The notes under the pieces are model-generated. The model ran no database searches and was not told where the DNA came from. It saw only the letters and a program-made list of their open reading frames with translations. Source: an uncultured Clostridia bacterium (GTDB lineage Bacteria; Bacillota; Clostridia; Christensenellales; Pumilibacteraceae). Taken from it: a stretch of 64,000 nucleotides of DNA. The stretch is taken from NCBI GenBank assembly GCA_934270565.1, contig CAKQPR010000003.1, positions 139,454-203,453 of the forward strand, in the 5' to 3' direction. Position 1 is the stretch's first letter; every line of letters begins with the position of its first letter. This document shows, piece by piece, positions 42,517 to 50,974 of the stretch. The position numbers and the translations under genes were made by a program.

Positions 42517-43703
42517 ATTACGAAGAAAAACTGAATTCCCGCGTCATGAGAATGCCCGTCAGCGGAATACGAAAATTTTTCGACATAGCCGCCGAAATGA
42601 AGGACTGCATTTCGCTGGGCGTGGGCGAACCCGATTTCGTCACGCCGTGGGAAATCCGCGAAGCCGCGATCAAATCCATTCAGAACGGCAAAACGGCGTA
42701 TACATCGAACGCCGGACTTATCGAGCTCCGTCGCGAAATTTCGACGTACCTTAAAAATCGCTTCGACCTCGACTACACCCCCGAACACGAAATCATTACC
42801 ACGGTCGGCGCGAGCGAGGCTATCGATATGGCGCTCCGTACGCTTGTAACTCCCGGCGACGAAGTGCTTATTCCCGCCCCCAGCTATGTCAGCTACGCCC
42901 CCAACGTTTCGCTCGTGGGCGGTGAACCGCGCGAAATTCCGCTCGTCGCCGAAGAGTGCTTTACGCTTACGCCCGAGCGGCTCGAAGCGGCGATCACCGA
43001 CAAGTCGAAAGTCCTGATTTTCCCGTTCCCGAACAACCCCACGGGCGCGATAATGACCCGCGAAGAAATCGAAAAACTCGTACCGGTTATCGTAAAACAC
43101 GACCTTATGGTGATTTCGGACGAAATTTACGCCGAGCTTACTTACGGCAACGTAAGCCACGTTTCGATAGCTTCGATTAAGGGCATGCGCGAGCGGACGG
43201 TGGTAGTCAACGGTTTTTCCAAAGCGTTCGCGATGACGGGCTGGCGCCTCGGCTATTTCGCCGCGCCCGAGCAGATCGTAAAACACGCTTACAAGATTCA
43301 TCAATACACAATAATGTGTGCGCCCACATTTTCGCAGTACGGCGGGCTTGCCGCGCTTAAAATCAGCCGCGAGGACGATTTTGCCATGGTAAAGACCATG
43401 CGCGACAGTTACGACCGCCGCCGCAAATTCCTGTACGGCGAGTTCAACAAAATGGGACTTAAATGCTTCGAGCCGCGCGGCGCGTTTTACGTTTTCCCGT
43501 CTGTCGAAATCACCGGACTTACGGGCGAAGAGTTCGCCGAAAAACTTTTGTACGCAAAACACGTTGCCGTCGTCCCCGGTTCGGCGTTCGGCTCGTCGGG
43601 CAAGTACTTCGTGCGCTGTTGCTACGCTACCGCCATGAACGACCTCAAACGAGCAGTAGCGCTTATCCGCGAATTTCTTGACGAAAACGGCTGGATAAAA
43701 TAA
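42513..43703 (+). CDS. PLP-dependent class I aminotransferase
   Basis: 396 residues, fold type I. Features are YTSNAGLIELRREIS, FPNNPTGAIM, VISDEIYAELTYG and the PLP-lysine motif GFSKAFAMTGWRLGY, with Arg binding substrate carboxylate in KYFVRCCYATA. It resembles aspartate/aromatic or branched-chain aminotransferases; the exact amino acid is open. The start is the GTG at 42513, overlapping the Lrp stop, and gives the usual family N-terminus (NYEEKLNSRVMRMPVSGIR). Lrp-aminotransferase pairs of this kind are common in Clostridia. Confidence 0.93.
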   Translation: MNYEEKLNSRVMRMPVSGIRKFFDIAAEMKDCISLGVGEPDFVTPWEIREAAIKSIQNGKTAYTSNAGLIELRREISTYLKNRFDLDYTPEHEIITTVGASEAIDMALRTLVTPGDEVLIPAPSYVSYAPNVSLVGGEPREIPLVAEECFTLTPERLEAAITDKSKVLIFPFPNNPTGAIMTREEIEKLVPVIVKHDLMVISDEIYAELTYGNVSHVSIASIKGMRERTVVVNGFSKAFAMTGWRLGYFAAPEQIVKHAYKIHQYTIMCAPTFSQYGGLAALKISREDDFAMVKTMRDSYDRRRKFLYGEFNKMGLKCFEPRGAFYVFPSVEITGLTGEEFAEKLLYAKHVAVVPGSAFGSSGKYFVRCCYATAMNDLKRAVALIREFLDENGWIK

Positions 43704-43742
43704 AAAATTATCGCGACTTCAAGCCGCTTTAAGGAGAAAAAT

Positions 43743-44390
43743 ATGGAAGTTAAAGACAAAAAAGTCGCCTTTCTCGGCGACAGCATTACGGAAGGCGCGG
43801 GAGCGTCGGCAGTCGAAAACCGTTATACCGACGTGTTCGCGCGTATTTCGGGCGCAAAAACGTATAATTACGGTATCGGCGGCACGCGTATCGCGCCTCA
43901 GCACGTTAAAAGCAACGAGCGCTTCGATCGCGATTTCATTCTTCGCGCCGAAGAGATTGAAAAAGACGCCGACGTAATCGTCGTTTTCGGCGGCACAAAC
44001 GACTTCGGACACGGCGACGCTCCGTTCGGCGAGCTCACCGACACCACGTCCGAAACGTTCTGCGGCTCGCTCCGCGTTCTCTGCGAAAAGCTCCTCAATC
44101 TGTTCCCCGAGGCTCAGATCGTCGTGCTCACGCCGCTTCATCGCCTCAGCGAGAACGTAACCGTCAACGAGCGCGGAATTCCGTGCAGACGGCTCAAAGA
44201 TTACGTCGAAGCGATTAAAACCGTCGCCGAGTACTATTCTTTGCCCGTGCTCGACCTCTGGAGCGTCGCGGGAATGCAGCCGCACGTCGAAATTATGCGC
44301 GAAATCTTTATGCCCGACGGGCTCCACCCGTCCGACAAAGGTCACGCGCTCCTTGCCCGCAAGATCTTCAACTTTATCAAAACACTGTAA
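43743..44390 (+). CDS. SGNH/GDSL hydrolase
   Basis: 215 residues with all four SGNH blocks: GDSITEGAGAS (Ser nucleophile), GIGGTR, GGTNDFGHG and DGLHPSDKGH (catalytic Asp/His). No signal peptide, so probably a cytoplasmic esterase or deacetylase for acylated sugars. RBS AAGGAG, 39 nt after the aminotransferase; it may share that transcript. A perfect terminator follows. Confidence 0.92.
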   Translation: MEVKDKKVAFLGDSITEGAGASAVENRYTDVFARISGAKTYNYGIGGTRIAPQHVKSNERFDRDFILRAEEIEKDADVIVVFGGTNDFGHGDAPFGELTDTTSETFCGSLRVLCEKLLNLFPEAQIVVLTPLHRLSENVTVNERGIPCRRLKDYVEAIKTVAEYYSLPVLDLWSVAGMQPHVEIMREIFMPDGLHPSDKGHALLARKIFNFIKTL

Positions 44391-44420
44391 ACCTCGCAAC
44401 ATCACTGCAATCTGCGCAAA

Positions 44421-44458
44421 AAAACGTTCCCGTGCATTGCTATGCATGGGAACGTTTT
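44421..44458 (+). terminator. strong intrinsic terminator
   Basis: AAAACGTTCCC-G-TGCAT / ATGCA-T-GGGAACGTTTT hairpin, 30 nt past the SGNH hydrolase stop. Confidence 0.85.
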
Positions 44459-44951
44459 ACGCTTGGTCTTTAACCAAGCGTAACGGTACGTTCATTTTCT
44501 ACCGCGGGGGATTTCTCCGCTTCGTTCGGGTTTCACCCTCACTTCGGTCGAAATGACATTAAACTCATAGAGGACAAATCGAGGCTTCCCCCTTGGGGGA
44601 AGCTGTCGCGTAGCGACTGATGAGGGGTTGTTTTTTACGTTACGTTTATCTTAGCCCGACCCCTCATCCGTCTTGCCTTCGCTAACGCTTCGGCAATCCA
44701 CCTTCCCCCCAAGGGGAAGGCTTTAAAAGGTAGGGGCGTTCCTCATCCGCCCACGGGTATTTTTTGCGTGTGTGCGACAAATTCTTGGCGGGCGTAACAC
44801 CGCCTCGGTAGGGGCGGACGCCCTCGTCCGCCCGCAAACCAAGCGTAACGGCACTTAGCCCCGTCATCTCGAGCGAAGTCGAGAGATCTCGCGGGAGCGA
44901 ACACGGTCGTTGCGAAACGGTATTCTAGAATATCCGCGTATAACGGAGCTG
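44459..44951 (+). repeat. intergenic repeat mosaic
   Basis: Order: a reversed GTC hairpin ending ATGAC at about 44560, long palindromic element copy 4 (44583-44723, reverse), GTAGGGGCG/CATCCGCCC near 44730, a TTTTTGCGTGTGTGCGACAAA sequence (cf. 54740), the GGGGCGGACGCCCTCGTCCG palindrome near 44812, and a GTC hairpin with CTC/GAG stem starting about 44864. No gene. Confidence 0.8.
44583..44723 (-). repeat. long palindromic element, copy 4 (reverse)
   Basis: GCTTCCCCCTTGGGGGAAGC to CCTTCCCCCCAAGGGGAAGG with inner TGAGGGGT / ACCCCTCA; very close to 36715-36858. Confidence 0.8.
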
Positions 44952-45446
44952 TCAGTTGAAAACCAGAATGGAAACGTTGAGCACGGTCGCAAAGACGAGC
45001 CATGCAAGATACGGTATCATCAGCGAAGCGGCGACCTTATTCACTTTGAAATCCGCGAGTACGAGCGCAAGCACGATCGCGTCAAGCGCCGCAATGATCA
45101 GAAACGCCGCAAAATACGCTTTCAGCAGGAAAAATACGGGAATCCAACCGAAATTGAGCAGTAATTGCACCCCGAAAAGCCATAGCGAAGCTGTTCTGTA
45201 TCCCGATTTCGGCGCGGCTATCGTGAGGTACAACGAAGCTCCGATTACTGCGTACATAACGCTCCATACGATCGGAAAAAGCGCGTCCGGCGGGGTGAAA
45301 GAGGGGCGCACGAGCCCCGAATACCCGTTGTTCGCGCCGCCGATCAGTCCCATAAGCGATCCCGCGCCCACCGTTGCGAGCGCGGTAAGAATCAGATAAA
45401 GTACGTCGGATTTTTTAAAAACCGCCTGATTGTATCGATTGTCCAT
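44952..45446 (-). CDS. tspO: TspO/MBR family membrane protein
   Basis: 164 residues, five membrane helices. It has the conserved WxPP-like region at its first loop (LVRPSFTPPDALFPIVWSVMY, cut by one residue here) and LLNFGWIPVFF, typical of tryptophan-rich sensory proteins. TspO binds porphyrins and cholesterol-like ligands and is linked to stress control in bacteria. RBS AAAAGGAG. Single gene, 73 nt from uppP, same strand. Confidence 0.95.
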   Translation of the reverse strand: MDNRYNQAVFKKSDVLYLILTALATVGAGSLMGLIGGANNGYSGLVRPSFTPPDALFPIVWSVMYAVIGASLYLTIAAPKSGYRTASLWLFGVQLLLNFGWIPVFFLLKAYFAAFLIIAALDAIVLALVLADFKVNKVAASLMIPYLAWLVFATVLNVSILVFN

Positions 45447-45519
45447 AACGACTCCTTTTATCGTTATAGTGTCGAAATCGGGCCGGTTTTATTCGTTTCG
45501 ATATGTGATTTTCGGAAAA

Positions 45520-46284
45520 TCAGAACCACCCGAAAAAGCAGTCGTTTAGCGTGAGCAGGACGGACAGCACGACGAGGTACGCCGCGAACGGTAGCCACGA
45601 GCTTTTCGAGAACAGTTTTTTGACGAAGCGCAGGGCGAGTATGCCGCTTACGAGCGCGGCGGCAAACCCTGTCGCTATTATCCCGAACGGAACGACTTCG
45701 GACGACGGCGAGATCAGCTCGAACGCGGCGGAAGCTATGATGATCGGGATCGAGAGGAGGAAGCAGAACGAAACGTTTTCTTCCTTTTTAACCCCGAGCA
45801 TCGTTCCGACCGAAATCGTCGTGCCGCTTCTCGACAATGCGGGGAAGGTGGCAAAGCCTTGCGCAAAACCTATTACCGCGGCGTCGAGCGCGCCGAGCGG
45901 GTGTTCGGTTCTGTGCGGGAAGATCGCGGCGATCGTAAGTAAAACCGCCGTAAGCATAAAGAAAATCGGCAGAAGCGCGGCGTTGTCGAATACTTTCAGC
46001 GCGAGGTCCTTCGTCGCGAGAACGCTTATAGCCGAACACAAAGTCGCGAGCCATAACAACCGAGATCGCGGCGAAAACGGGCGTTTCGCCGTTTCGGCGA
46101 CTTGCTTCCGAAAGCAAATCACCACCGCGATCAGCGTCGCGAGGTGAACGGCTACGTCGAAACCGACGTTACTTTCAGTTCCCGTCAGCCGCGCGTACAG
46201 CACGAGGTGTCCGCTGCTCGATATCGGCAAAAATTCCGTCAGCCCTTGTATCAATCCCATTATCAATGCGTCGATGTACGTCAT
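45520..46284 (-). CDS. uppP: undecaprenyl-diphosphate phosphatase
   Basis: 254 residues. It recycles the C55 lipid carrier for cell-wall synthesis and can give bacitracin resistance. Both active-site regions are present: GLTEFLPISSSGHL at the N-terminus and FPALSRSGTTIS in the middle. Seven to eight membrane segments. No SD precedes the ATG, but TATAAT sits only 5 nt upstream of it, so the mRNA may be leaderless. Confidence 0.96.
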   Translation of the reverse strand: MTYIDALIMGLIQGLTEFLPISSSGHLVLYARLTGTESNVGFDVAVHLATLIAVVICFRKQVAETAKRPFSPRSRLLWLATLCSAISVLATKDLALKVFDNAALLPIFFMLTAVLLTIAAIFPHRTEHPLGALDAAVIGFAQGFATFPALSRSGTTISVGTMLGVKKEENVSFCFLLSIPIIIASAAFELISPSSEVVPFGIIATGFAAALVSGILALRFVKKLFSKSSWLPFAAYLVVLSVLLTLNDCFFGWF

Positions 46285-46803
46285 ATTCGATTATATGCGC
46301 GGCTTTCGGCGGGTATGTATCCGAGGGCAGGGCGGCAAGCCCGTTCGAGGTTTCTCGTCTGCCTTCGTTTGGAATATATTGTCCTGTTTGTAGGGCGATC
46401 CTCGTTCGCCCGCGATAGAACGAATGTCATTTCGCCCGAAGCGGCCGGCGTTAGCCGTGAGCGGAGTGGAGAAATCCCCCGCGGAAGAAAGTAAAATTAC
46501 CGTTCCGAAACATTCGAATTCCCTTCCGGGAGATTGCCACGCTACGGCTACGCCTTCGCTCGCAATGACAGGGGCTGAATACCGTTCCGTTTGGTTTAAT
46601 ACGGATAAACATTATTAAATGCCACACACGCCTATATAGTTTGTCATTCCGAGGGAACGAAGTGACCGTGGGAATCTCCCGGAAGGGTAACGTTAGTAAC
46701 GGCGACTGTTTTTTCGCGTTCCGCTACGTTCGTGTTCGCTCCCGCCTTGGTCTCGCCTGCGCTCGAAACGACAGGGGGTATGAGGGGTAAATAAAGCTTT
46801 ACG
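46285..46803 (+). repeat. 519-nt intergenic stretch with repeats
   Basis: GTAGGGCG/CGTTCGCCC near 46390, an ATTTCGCCCG-type hairpin relative (46429-46480), a reversed ATTGC-type end near 46530-46570 (GATTGCCACG...CGCAATGACA), a GTC hairpin with TCC/GGA stem at 46643-46676, and a reversed GACCAAGG-type end (46735-46775). No gene is seen. Confidence 0.7.
46643..46676 (+). repeat. GTC hairpin, ATTCC/GGAAT stem variant
   Basis: GTC-ATTCC, 20-nt loop starting GAGGGAACGAAG, GGAAT-CTCCCGG. This is the only plus-oriented TCC/GGA variant in the window. Confidence 0.75.
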
Positions 46804-47652
46804 TTAGTTGCGGTTGAGACCGAAAATACGGGTTTGAAGAACTTCTTTCCAGTGTGTTTCGCGCGCTATGATATAGTCGTTTCCGAGATTCATGTTGCAA
46901 ACTTCGAGTATCGAATATTTGAAATTGTATTTATACCCTTCGCCGTTTGTTTTCAGGAGTTCTTTAAGTTCTATGTTGCCACCGTGTCCGTTCGCGGCGT
47001 AAGCAGCCCAGCGTTGCCAGATACAATCGCCGCCGTAGGCGCTGCCAACATATAGTTTTCCCGTGTGTCTGTCGGCAATCAGATAAATACCTTTTACGTT
47101 CGATAACGCCGACTTCCACGACGGAATTCCGTCGGCAACTATGTTTGCGAGTGTTTCGTAGTCTATGTTTACGTTGTCGAAACCGGCAAAATCATGGATT
47201 GAAGTTCTTTTATCGAGGATCGAGGAAATGCTCATGTCTTTAGGCGCGATATATCGGTTGTCGGGTGACGTAAGCTCCAGACAGGGGTAAGACGCACGGA
47301 ATTCTTTTTTGTATCCGACTATTATGCGCCCGATAAGGTCGGTTTGGCGGTTCACAAGTTCGGTTTCGTATTTCCACAACGACCGATCGCCTTCTTTTAT
47401 AAGTTCGGGCTCGGGTGACACAACCTCATAAACGCCGCCGAATAGCCATTTGTTTTTATCGTAATATATCAGCGACAATATATATTTTCGCGAGAAGTTT
47501 TTGTTTGTTTGTCGTTCTTGCCACTCTTTGAACGCGCCGATAAGAAACTTTTTATATGGTTTTAGTTTGTCGCTTTCGCCTGTCGCGAAATGTACTTTGT
47601 AATCCGAGAGTTCGTTTTCGGTGATTCCGAGTACGTCGAGCAATTTTATCAT
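46804..47652 (-). CDS. GIY-YIG domain protein with unrecognised N-terminal half
   Basis: 282 residues. The C-terminal third has GIYLIADRHTGKLYVGSA (GIY at 188-190, YVG at 201-203), a following Arg (IWQRW) and a Glu in ARETHWKEVL, so the nuclease site looks complete. The N-terminal ~180 residues (IGAFKEWQERQ, FGGVYEVVSPEPEL, DLIGRIIVGY) match a class of GIY-YIG proteins seen in mobile or defence contexts, but I cannot name the domain. RBS is AGG near the ATG; a promoter lies upstream. It stands alone between repeat DNA and a GNAT gene. Confidence 0.88.
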   Translation of the reverse strand: MIKLLDVLGITENELSDYKVHFATGESDKLKPYKKFLIGAFKEWQERQTNKNFSRKYILSLIYYDKNKWLFGGVYEVVSPEPELIKEGDRSLWKYETELVNRQTDLIGRIIVGYKKEFRASYPCLELTSPDNRYIAPKDMSISSILDKRTSIHDFAGFDNVNIDYETLANIVADGIPSWKSALSNVKGIYLIADRHTGKLYVGSAYGGDCIWQRWAAYAANGHGGNIELKELLKTNGEGYKYNFKYSILEVCNMNLGNDYIIARETHWKEVLQTRIFGLNRN

Positions 47653-47686
47653 CGTTTTTCCTGCCTTTTATATGTGATAATTATAA

Positions 47687-47715
47687 TTTATAGTAAGCTT
47701 TGTATCGTGTTGCAA
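47687..47715 (-). promoter_or_regulatory. promoter of the GIY-YIG gene
   Basis: On the minus strand TTGCAA (47715-47710), a 17-nt spacer and TATAAA (47692-47687), 35 nt before the start codon. Confidence 0.65.
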
Positions 47716-47760
47716 ATGGCGCGGAGCGAGTGTAAAAATTATGTGTTCCGCAGAGTAGGG

Positions 47761-48246
47761 TTAAATGGATTTCTGGAAGTAGGTTACGCCTAATTTCTTG
47801 CCGAACTTTTCGCCGACTTCGGTGAGAGTTCCGACTTTGCGGAAGCCGCAGGCGAGGTGGAAGGCACGGCTTACGGCGTTTTCTTCGGTGACGAGCGAAA
47901 TTATCTCGGTTATGCCGATTTTTCTGCCCGCGTTTTCGAGCTCGGCAAGCAGTTGTCTGCCCAAGCCTTTACCCTTGAAGTCGGGGTCGAGGTAGATCGA
48001 CAGATCGGCGGTCTTGCGGTAAGCGGAGCGCTCGTTGAAGCGGTCGAGGTACGCGTATCCCGCGATTTTGCTGTTTTCTTCCGCGACGAGGAACGGATAC
48101 GAATCTGTTATCCGCTTTACGCGCGCGGCGAAAGTTTCGAGGTTGAGCGGGGTTTCCTCGAACGTTGCGGTCGAGTTCAGAATATAGCCGTTATAGACGT
48201 CGAGGATTTGTTTTACGTCGGTCGGTATCAAGGGTCGTATTGTCAT
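47761..48246 (-). CDS. GNAT family N-acetyltransferase (phosphinothricin acetyltransferase-like)
   Basis: 161 residues. ATG at 48246 chosen for its GGAG and because it opens TIRPLIPTDVKQILDVYN, the family N-terminus; the frame runs on to 48291 without support. The acetyl-CoA loop is DFKGKGLGRQLL, preceded by ADLSIYLDP. NGYILNSTATFEETP is characteristic of the PAT-like branch that acetylates small amines or amino-acid analogues. Role here unknown. Confidence 0.92.
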   Translation of the reverse strand: MTIRPLIPTDVKQILDVYNGYILNSTATFEETPLNLETFAARVKRITDSYPFLVAEENSKIAGYAYLDRFNERSAYRKTADLSIYLDPDFKGKGLGRQLLAELENAGRKIGITEIISLVTEENAVSRAFHLACGFRKVGTLTEVGEKFGKKLGVTYFQKSI

Positions 48247-48678
48247 TTTGTTCTCCTTTCTGAGCGTTTTTTTTGTGTGGCGGTGAGCCATCGCAGACGA
48301 GTGTTTGGGGAGAATGTACCGTTACCAGGTAATCGAATTCGCTCCCGCGAGATCTCTCGACTTCGCTCGAGATGACGGAGTTAAGTACCGTTCCGCTTGG
48401 TTTTATAATGTTATTTTGTAAGTGCGGCATTGCCGACTTGCCATCGGGGGTTCCCTGCCATCGCCGACTTGCCCGCGGCGGCTCGCCGTCGGGCGGACGA
48501 GGAACGCCGCTACCGCGTTCTACCACGACAAACAAACCTTATAGCTTCTCGCGGAACGCTCCTAAGTCTCGTCATCCTGAGCGGAGCGCGAAGCGCGTAG
48601 TCGTAAGGATCTCGCGGGAGCGAACACGGTAGCCTCGGAACGGTACAACCCATATACTTGCCCGCAGGGGCTTCCCGA
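48247..48678 (+). repeat. 432-nt intergenic stretch with repeats
   Basis: A reversed GTC hairpin with CTC/GAG stem (48335-48376), a GCCGACTTGCC element with GGCGGCTCGCCG and GGGCGGACGAGGAACGCC (48430-48515), and a GTC hairpin of the CCT/AGG type at 48571-48611. 48247-48330 shows nothing recognised. Confidence 0.75.
48571..48611 (+). repeat. GTC hairpin, ATCCT/AGGAT stem variant
   Basis: GTC-ATCCT, a 27-nt loop with an inner GCGC-GAA-GCGC hairpin, AGGAT-CTCGCGGGAG. More copies lie at about 50340-50380 and 50533-50573, and reversed at about 9549-9589. Confidence 0.8.
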
Positions 48679-49203
48679 TTATTTTAGTATGTTGTTGCCA
48701 CGGGAGTCGATTGCGACCATAAGCGGCATATTTCGCACACAGAGGCGGTGCAGAGCTTCGCAACCGAGGTCCTCGTAAAGCACGGGCTCGTTGGAGATCA
48801 CGCACGACTTATAAAGCGCCGCCGCGCCGCCCACGGCGATAAGATAAACCGCGCGGTTACGGACGATCGCGCTTTGCACCGCGGCATTGCGGTTGCCCTT
48901 GCCGATCGTGATTTTCAGCCCTTCGTCGTACAGCGCGGGCGCGTAATCGTCCATTCTCGCCGAGGTTGTCGGACCGCAACTTCCGATGATTTCGCCGTTT
49001 GCGGCGGGAGTGGGGCCGCAATAATAAATCGCTTTTCCGCGCACGTCGAAGTCGGGTTTTCCGCGTTTTATGCTTTCGACAAGCCGTTTGTGTCCCGCGT
49101 CGCGGAGCGTGTAGATTTCGCCGCCGAGAAGCACGCGTTCGCCCGCTTCGAGCTCGGCAACGGCGGCGAGATCGTCGGGCAGAGTAATCTTTCTTTCGTT
49201 CAT
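48679..49203 (-). CDS. fumB: fumarate hydratase class I, beta subunit
   Basis: 174 residues; ATG at 49203 follows AAGGAG at 8 nt. This is the C-terminal-type subunit of two-subunit iron-sulfur fumarase/tartrate dehydratase. Motifs: EAGERVLLGGEIYTLRDAGH, GKAIYYCGPTPAANGEIIGSCGPTTSARMD and GKGNR (long runs cut). With the alpha subunit it hydrates fumarate to malate. It starts 13 nt after the alpha gene. Confidence 0.94.
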   Translation of the reverse strand: MNERKITLPDDLAAVAELEAGERVLLGGEIYTLRDAGHKRLVESIKRGKPDFDVRGKAIYYCGPTPAANGEIIGSCGPTTSARMDDYAPALYDEGLKITIGKGNRNAAVQSAIVRNRAVYLIAVGGAAALYKSCVISNEPVLYEDLGCEALHRLCVRNMPLMVAIDSRGNNILK

Positions 49204-49216
49204 GACCAAAGCTCCT

Positions 49217-50047
49217 TTACAGTCGGATTTTGCCGTGGCGCACCGAGTGGCACTGAATAGTGACGGCTACGGGAAGCATACCTATATGAGTGGGGCAGAC
49301 TTCGACGGCGACTGCGAGCGCGGTGGTTTTGCCGCCCAGCCCCTGCGCGCCTATGCCGAGCGCGTTTATTCTGTCGAGAAGCTCGCCCTCGAGCGCGGCT
49401 ACGTCGCTTCGCGGGTTTTTCCCGCCCGTTTCGCGGAGAAGCGCTTTCTTGCTCAGGAGCATCGCCTTATCTGCCGTGCCGCCTATGCCCACGCCCACGA
49501 TTATGGGCGGGCAGGGGTTTGCTCCGGCGGTTTTCACGCGGTCGAGAACGGCGTTCACGATGCCGTCTCTGCCTTTCGACGGCGTGAGCATATAAAGCCC
49601 GCTCATGTTTTCGCTACCCGCGCCCTTGGCAAGAAACGCAAGCTCGAGTTCGTCTCCGTCCGTCGTTTCGACGTATACGATCGCGGGGGTATTGTCGCCG
49701 GTGTTGATGCGGGTGAGAGGATCGGCTACCGATTTGCGGGCGTTTGCGTAACCGCGGCGCACGCCCTCGTCGATCGAAGTTTCGAGCGGAGCGTCGAGCT
49801 TTACGTCCACGCCGAGACGAGCGAAAATCAGCGCGAGTCCGCAGTCCTGACACGCGTAGCAGTGCCGATCGGCTACTATTGCGGCGTTTTCCGCGATTTT
49901 ATCAAGCGCCCACGTCGCGGCGGGCGAAGTTTCCGTTTCGCGGGCGCGGTTTATGAGGTTTACCGCGGCGGGTTCGAGCGAACGCAGCGTTTCGTCGATG
50001 AGCGCCGACAGCGCCGTCGATATCGTTTCTGACGTGATGAGTTTCAT
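49217..50047 (-). CDS. fumA: fumarate hydratase class I, alpha subunit
   Basis: 276 residues, the N-terminal-type subunit that carries the 4Fe-4S cluster. Cys ligands are in YACQDCGLALIF and in NPCPPIIVGVGIGG, with a further Cys in EVCPTHIGMLPVAV. It forms the enzyme with the beta subunit just downstream. L-tartrate dehydratase has the same architecture and cannot be excluded. Upstream lies a repeat mosaic; no promoter is obvious within it. Confidence 0.94.
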   Translation of the reverse strand: MKLITSETISTALSALIDETLRSLEPAAVNLINRARETETSPAATWALDKIAENAAIVADRHCYACQDCGLALIFARLGVDVKLDAPLETSIDEGVRRGYANARKSVADPLTRINTGDNTPAIVYVETTDGDELELAFLAKGAGSENMSGLYMLTPSKGRDGIVNAVLDRVKTAGANPCPPIIVGVGIGGTADKAMLLSKKALLRETGGKNPRSDVAALEGELLDRINALGIGAQGLGGKTTALAVAVEVCPTHIGMLPVAVTIQCHSVRHGKIRL

Positions 50048-50790
50048 TTTTCGGTTCTCCTGTTTTTCGGGGGGCGAGGGCGGACGCGCCTGTTTGTTCT
50101 CGTTTCCGATGCGGGGGGGGATTTCTCGACTACGGCTTCGCCTGCGCTCGAAATGACAATGCGGACGAATGGTTGGCGGCGGGGCGAGGGCGCCCCGCCC
50201 TACCGAAACGGTGTTACGCCCGCCAAGAATTTGTCGTACACAAACAAAACACCCGACGGGCGGACGAGGAACGCCCCTACCGCGCTCTACCGAAGCGGGT
50301 TATCCCTGTATTCTCTCTCGCGGAACGCTCCATAGTCTCGTCATCCTGAGCGGAGCGCGAAGCGCGCAGTCGTAAGGATCTCGCGGGAGCGAATACGAAT
50401 GTAAGTAAACGGTACAACCTAAATACTTGCCATCGGGGGCTTCCCCGACGGGCGGACGAGGAACGCCCCTACAGCGCTCTACCGAAGCGGGTTATCCCTG
50501 TATTCTCCCTCGCGGTACGCTCCACAGCTTTGTCATCCTGAGCGGAGCGCGAAGCGCGCAGTCGTAAGGATCTCGCGGGAGCGAATACGGCAGCCTCGGC
50601 ACGGTACAACCCGCATGTACTTGCCAACGGCGGCTTCCCCGACGGGCGGACGAGGAACGCCCCTACCTGTCCTATCGAAAGTAAGTACGGGCGTAGCCGA
50701 CTTGCCCGCAGGGGTTCCCTGCCATCGCCGCTTGCCAGAGGCGGCTCGCCGTCAACTGTTTATCATTATTTTAGCATAAAACGAATTAAA
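50048..50790 (+). repeat. about 740-nt intergenic repeat mosaic
   Basis: A reversed GTC hairpin (50112-50159), GGGCGAGGGCGCCCCGCCC near 50185, then two near-identical stretches of about 190 bp. Each runs from the GACGGGCGGACGAGGAACGC sequence through GCGCTCTACCGAAGCGGGTT to a GTC hairpin of CCT/AGG type (about 50255-50420 and 50448-50610). A third partial copy lies at 50640-50665, and GCCGACTTGCCCGC/GGCGGCTCGCCG ends near 50752. No gene. Confidence 0.8.
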
Positions 50791-50802
50791 AGGCAAAAAG
50801 AA

Positions 50803-50831
50803 TTGATTATTTTTTCGGGATATTGTATAAT
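50803..50831 (+). promoter_or_regulatory. promoter of the walJ-CPBP-rlmH operon
   Basis: TTGATT (50803-50808), a 17-nt spacer and TATAAT (50826-50831). The expected transcription start coincides with the ATG at 50840. Confidence 0.8.
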
Positions 50832-50839
50832 ATCGGCGT

Positions 50840-50974
50840 ATGAGTCTTAAAGTGTGCGCGGCGGGCGGTGATAACGCGATACGTTCGGTTTCGGCGAGAA
50901 GCGAAGCGGGCGGCGGTGTCGACGGTTTGCGGCGCGGAGGCTCGGACGGAGAAAACGGCAAAAATGAGTCTTAA
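50840..50974 (+). CDS. possible 44-residue leaderless leader ORF, or decayed duplicate start of the MBL gene
   Basis: ATG lies 8 nt after TATAAT. The first 19 bases, ATGAGTCTTAAAGTGTGCG, are identical to the start of the MBL gene at 50964; afterwards the sequence differs and the frame is +2 relative to that gene. It ends with TAA overlapping the MBL start region. No RBS. It might be a translated leader affecting the next gene, or the footprint of a partial duplication that moved the promoter. Confidence 0.3.
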   Translation: MSLKVCAAGGDNAIRSVSARSEAGGGVDGLRRGGSDGENGKNES

